Assembly: GCA_934668605.1 (NCBI GenBank)
Contig: CAKUNY010000117.1
Location: 1 to 6,438 of the forward strand
Length of the DNA stretch: 6,438 bases
Source of the DNA: an uncultured Oscillospiraceae bacterium
GTDB lineage: Bacteria > Bacillota > Clostridia > Oscillospirales > Oscillospiraceae
Direction: 5' to 3'
Positions 5,490 through 6,438 of this stretch are shown here, in pieces. Position 1 is the first letter of the stretch, and each line of letters starts with the position of its first letter. Made by a program: the position numbers and the translations under genes. Under the pieces are notes generated by a model. It searched no databases, was not told the origin of the DNA, and worked only from the letters and a program-made list of their open reading frames with translations.

Positions 5490-6362
5490 CTAAATCAGAA
5501 ACGCGCTGTTCTGCTCCCGCGCCACGTCCTTCTCCACTGTCATCTGCGGCGCCGGCGCAAAGAGCTCCGCCGTCTTGCGCTCGAGCCCCATGGTCACCGC
5601 CCGCAGATCCTCCGCCGGCATCGCGCGCAAAACCCGCTGCCAGAGCGCATCGTCCAAGCCAAGCTCTAAAAGCATCGCCGCCCGTCTTGCCCGCAGCGTG
5701 AGGTCTTCCCGATACGCCTTTCCGAGTTCTGCATCCTTCTGCAAGCGCTTCATCGCGACCTCGTCAAGCGCCCCCTCGCCGCCCGTCTGCTTTTTGAGTA
5801 CGCCCGCTTCCTTCTGCGCCGGCACCGCCACAAATGAAAACTCATACGCATCCACAGCCTCGCAAAGAACCGCCGCGCACCGCTCCGTGCCGTACGTCTC
5901 GCCCTTCACATGCCCGCACGCGCCATACTCCTCGCCGCAGATCGAGCACATCTTCCGCCGCACCGCGCAGCCGATCGAGACCTCCTTTTTGATGCCGCCC
6001 TCAATCTGCCGGATAAGCCCGTCCGTCTCCGCTCCGCGCAGCATATACGCCCAGCCCTTGAGCATCGTCACGCCGTTCTGCGTCAGAACCTCCGTGTCAA
6101 AAATCCGCGCCACCTGCTTCTCCGCCGACCACGCGTGGTCCATGATCCCCGTCTTCCCGACAAAAAGCGCCGCCAGCTCCCGGATACACGCCTCCGAAAA
6201 CCGCTCGTCGTCCCGGTCCACCTGATCGTCGCACAGCCGCACGGAAAACACATACACGTCCTCCGCCGTAACCTTCGTCTTCGTCAGCCGGTTGATTTTC
6301 TCCAGCTGCTCCTCGCTCGGCGCGCCGCTCAGCTCAACGCCTGCCGCCTTCGTTACCTTCAT
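5490..6362 (-). CDS. Prohead protease (XkdF/HK97-like) with zinc-knuckle-like insert and helical C-terminal extension
   Basis: Protein of 290 residues, predicted to process or assemble the immature capsid. The start is ATG at 6362, with AGGAGG 7 bases upstream and an ATGA overlap with the preceding gene. Residues 31-190 read like a phage prohead protease: a DRDDERFSEACI segment near 49-60, GIMDHAW with candidate catalytic His76, KKEVSIGC with candidate Ser129, and a DAYEFSFVAVPAQ segment at 171-183 as the last core strand with Asp171 as possible third residue. Between Ser129 and that strand is a Cys/His cluster (C139, C142, C149, H151), a plausible zinc knuckle. Residues 195-290 are helix-rich and charged and could act as an internal scaffold, since no separate scaffold gene is visible. 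The stop is TAG. Catalytic assignments come from motif resemblance, not alignment. Confidence 0.8.
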   Translation of the reverse strand: MKVTKAAGVELSGAPSEEQLEKINRLTKTKVTAEDVYVFSVRLCDDQVDRDDERFSEACIRELAALFVGKTGIMDHAWSAEKQVARIFDTEVLTQNGVTMLKGWAYMLRGAETDGLIRQIEGGIKKEVSIGCAVRRKMCSICGEEYGACGHVKGETYGTERCAAVLCEAVDAYEFSFVAVPAQKEAGVLKKQTGGEGALDEVAMKRLQKDAELGKAYREDLTLRARRAAMLLELGLDDALWQRVLRAMPAEDLRAVTMGLERKTAELFAPAPQMTVEKDVAREQNSAFLI

Positions 6363-6438
6363 GTTGTCTCCTCCTGTCCTGCCGTCAATTTTTCCGCCTG
6401 CGCCCGGTAAAGCTCCGCGTGCGCCTGCTCCACAATGT
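6359..6438 (-). CDS. 3' end of an upstream phage gene, probably portal or minor head protein (partial)
   Basis: Only the last 25 codons and a TGA stop are inside the window. The frame reads IVEQAHAELYRAQAEKL followed by TAGQEETT. It is open to the window edge, helical and charged, as portal C-termini often are. The stop overlaps the start of the protease gene as ATGA, and the SD for the protease (AGGAGG) lies inside these last codons, so the two genes are translationally coupled. The function is inferred from position alone: in PBSX-like and HK97-like head modules the gene just before the protease is the portal or a minor head protein. The sequence here is too short to identify a domain. Confidence 0.55.
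   Translation of the reverse strand, partial: IVEQAHAELYRAQAEKLTAGQEETT

Overview
This window is a piece of a contractile-tailed (myovirus-type) phage or prophage. It holds the head-to-tail structural operon. Every supportable gene lies on the minus strand, so transcription runs from the high-coordinate end to the low-coordinate end. The DNA is GC-rich with GC-rich third codon positions, Shine-Dalgarno (SD) sites are strong (AAGGAGG type), and proteins and gene order resemble PBSX-type (xkd) prophages. This points to a GC-rich Firmicute, most likely class Clostridia (Oscillospiraceae-like). That host assignment is inference.

In transcription order the window holds: the last 25 codons of a gene in the portal/minor-head position (6359-6438); a prohead protease with a zinc-knuckle-like Cys/His cluster and a helical tail (5490-6362); a small decoration-type protein (5077-5421); an HK97-fold major capsid protein (4030-5058); a head-tail connector candidate (3653-4033); a head-closure candidate (3318-3656); a tail-terminator candidate (2848-3330); the tail sheath (1799-2851); the tail tube (1398-1787); a two-part tail-assembly-chaperone-like protein with a CxxC/CxxC zinc ribbon (733-1401); a coiled-coil protein of 167 residues (288-791); a 214-base non-coding gap with several inverted repeats (74-287); and the first 24 codons of a tail/baseplate-type gene (1-73).

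The genes build one virion. Protease, capsid and decoration proteins make the head. The next three make the neck that joins head to tail. Sheath and tube form the contractile tail, and the chaperone-like protein should assist tube assembly. Most junctions are ATGA-type or short overlaps, which implies translational coupling. Decoration protein, major capsid and tube, which are high-copy virion parts, instead have short leaders with strong SD sites. I see no promoter inside the operon.

The main oddities are at the low-coordinate end. No long tape-measure gene follows the chaperone-like gene; a 167-codon coiled-coil gene sits there instead. The only real gap in the operon follows it and is filled with inverted repeats, one a perfect 13-base stem. 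I found no CRISPR array, tRNA, insertion sequence, integrase or defence gene. Apart from these points this is a fairly ordinary phage morphogenesis block.
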